Assembly: GCA_020852175.1 (NCBI GenBank)
Contig: JADZBH010000043.1
Location: 1-32,012, forward strand
DNA: 32,012 nucleotides
Direction: 5' to 3'
From: Bryobacterales bacterium
GTDB lineage: Bacteria > Acidobacteriota > Terriglobia > Bryobacterales > Bryobacteraceae
The position numbers and the translations under genes were made by a program. Below, piece after piece: positions 31,914 to 32,012 of the stretch (positions are counted from its first letter, which is position 1; each line of letters opens with the position of its first letter). The notes under the pieces are model-generated. The model searched no databases and was not told where the DNA came from. It saw only the letters and a list, made by a program, of their open reading frames with translations.

Positions 31914-32012
31914 GCAATAAGTTAGGATTTTGCGGAGTCGTGGACGCAGGAGTGGCGATGGCGACGACGCGCAAACAGTACAGTCCGAAGTTCAAGGCCA
32001 AGGTGGCAGTCG
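31892..32012 (+). mobile_element. Second IS3-type insertion sequence, left end, runs off window
   Basis: The element appears to begin with TGGTCCCAGGAATTCAGAC at 31892, where the integrase frame is broken. A ribosome site and the OrfA start follow 60 bp later. Its end sequence and its OrfA differ from the element at the other end of the window, so these are two different IS types. The other end lies outside the window. Confidence 0.65.
31958..32012 (+). CDS. IS3-family transposase OrfA, N-terminal fragment (window edge)
   Basis: The first 18 residues, MATTRKQYSPKFKAKVAV, match the start of IS3-family OrfA proteins (basic residues, then Y-S-P-x-F-K-A-K-V-A). AGGAG (31948-31952) sits five bases before the ATG. 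The gene is cut by the window edge. Confidence 0.72.
   Translation, partial: MATTRKQYSPKFKAKVAV

Overview
The window looks like a chromosomal segment of a GC-rich soil-type bacterium, most likely Acidobacteriota of the Bryobacterales/Solibacter type. This is inferred from gene content: several exported carbohydrate-type enzymes carrying twin-arginine (Tat) leaders (two enolase-superfamily proteins, a Gfo/Idh/MocA oxidoreductase, an esterase-like hydrolase, a sulfatase), frequent TTG/GTG starts, and 1-13 nt gene overlaps. No ribosomal or marker gene is present to prove the taxonomy.

Layout. Positions 1-121 hold the end of an IS3-type element pointing out of the window. It cuts a small unknown ORF lying next to tRNA-Glu(CTC). 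carA-carB (612-4985) encode carbamoyl-phosphate synthetase. Positions 5174-11701 hold a carbohydrate-type block: an MR-type enolase-superfamily enzyme, a large secreted glycosidase-like protein (minus strand), an alpha/beta hydrolase and a Gfo/Idh/MocA oxidoreductase. A minus-strand run from 18221 to 11698 encodes a diacylglycerol-kinase-like lipid kinase, a YdjM-like membrane hydrolase, an aldehyde dehydrogenase, threonine dehydrogenase (tdh), 2-amino-3-ketobutyrate CoA ligase (kbl) and endonuclease IV (nfo). Only 20 bp away a tightly coupled plus-strand run starts: ligA, a DedA-like membrane protein, an MLE-type exported enolase-superfamily enzyme and tag.

A second minus-strand run (27574-22818) encodes a HAD phosphatase, an amidohydrolase-like lipoprotein that has lost the HxH metal site, a methyltransferase/zinc-ribbon fusion, and an ABC permease plus ATPase. 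A hypothetical protein, a 355-bp gene-free stretch, a seven-repeat FG-GAP protein and a Cys-type sulfatase follow. The right end is tRNA-Gln(TTG) with a phage-type integrase gene just downstream, broken by a second, different IS3-type element.

How the genes relate. tdh and kbl form the threonine-to-glycine pathway. Tag, Nfo and LigA are three steps of base-excision repair within 11 kb. The exported enzymes suggest breakdown of sulfated or acidic sugars outside the cytoplasm. tRNA-Gln plus the integrase marks the edge of an integrated element that extends to the right of the window. I see no clear defence system, CRISPR array or biosynthetic cluster. The most unusual items are the symmetric ligA/lipid-kinase promoter, the metal-site-less lipoprotein, the methyltransferase fusion and the two exported enolase-superfamily enzymes.
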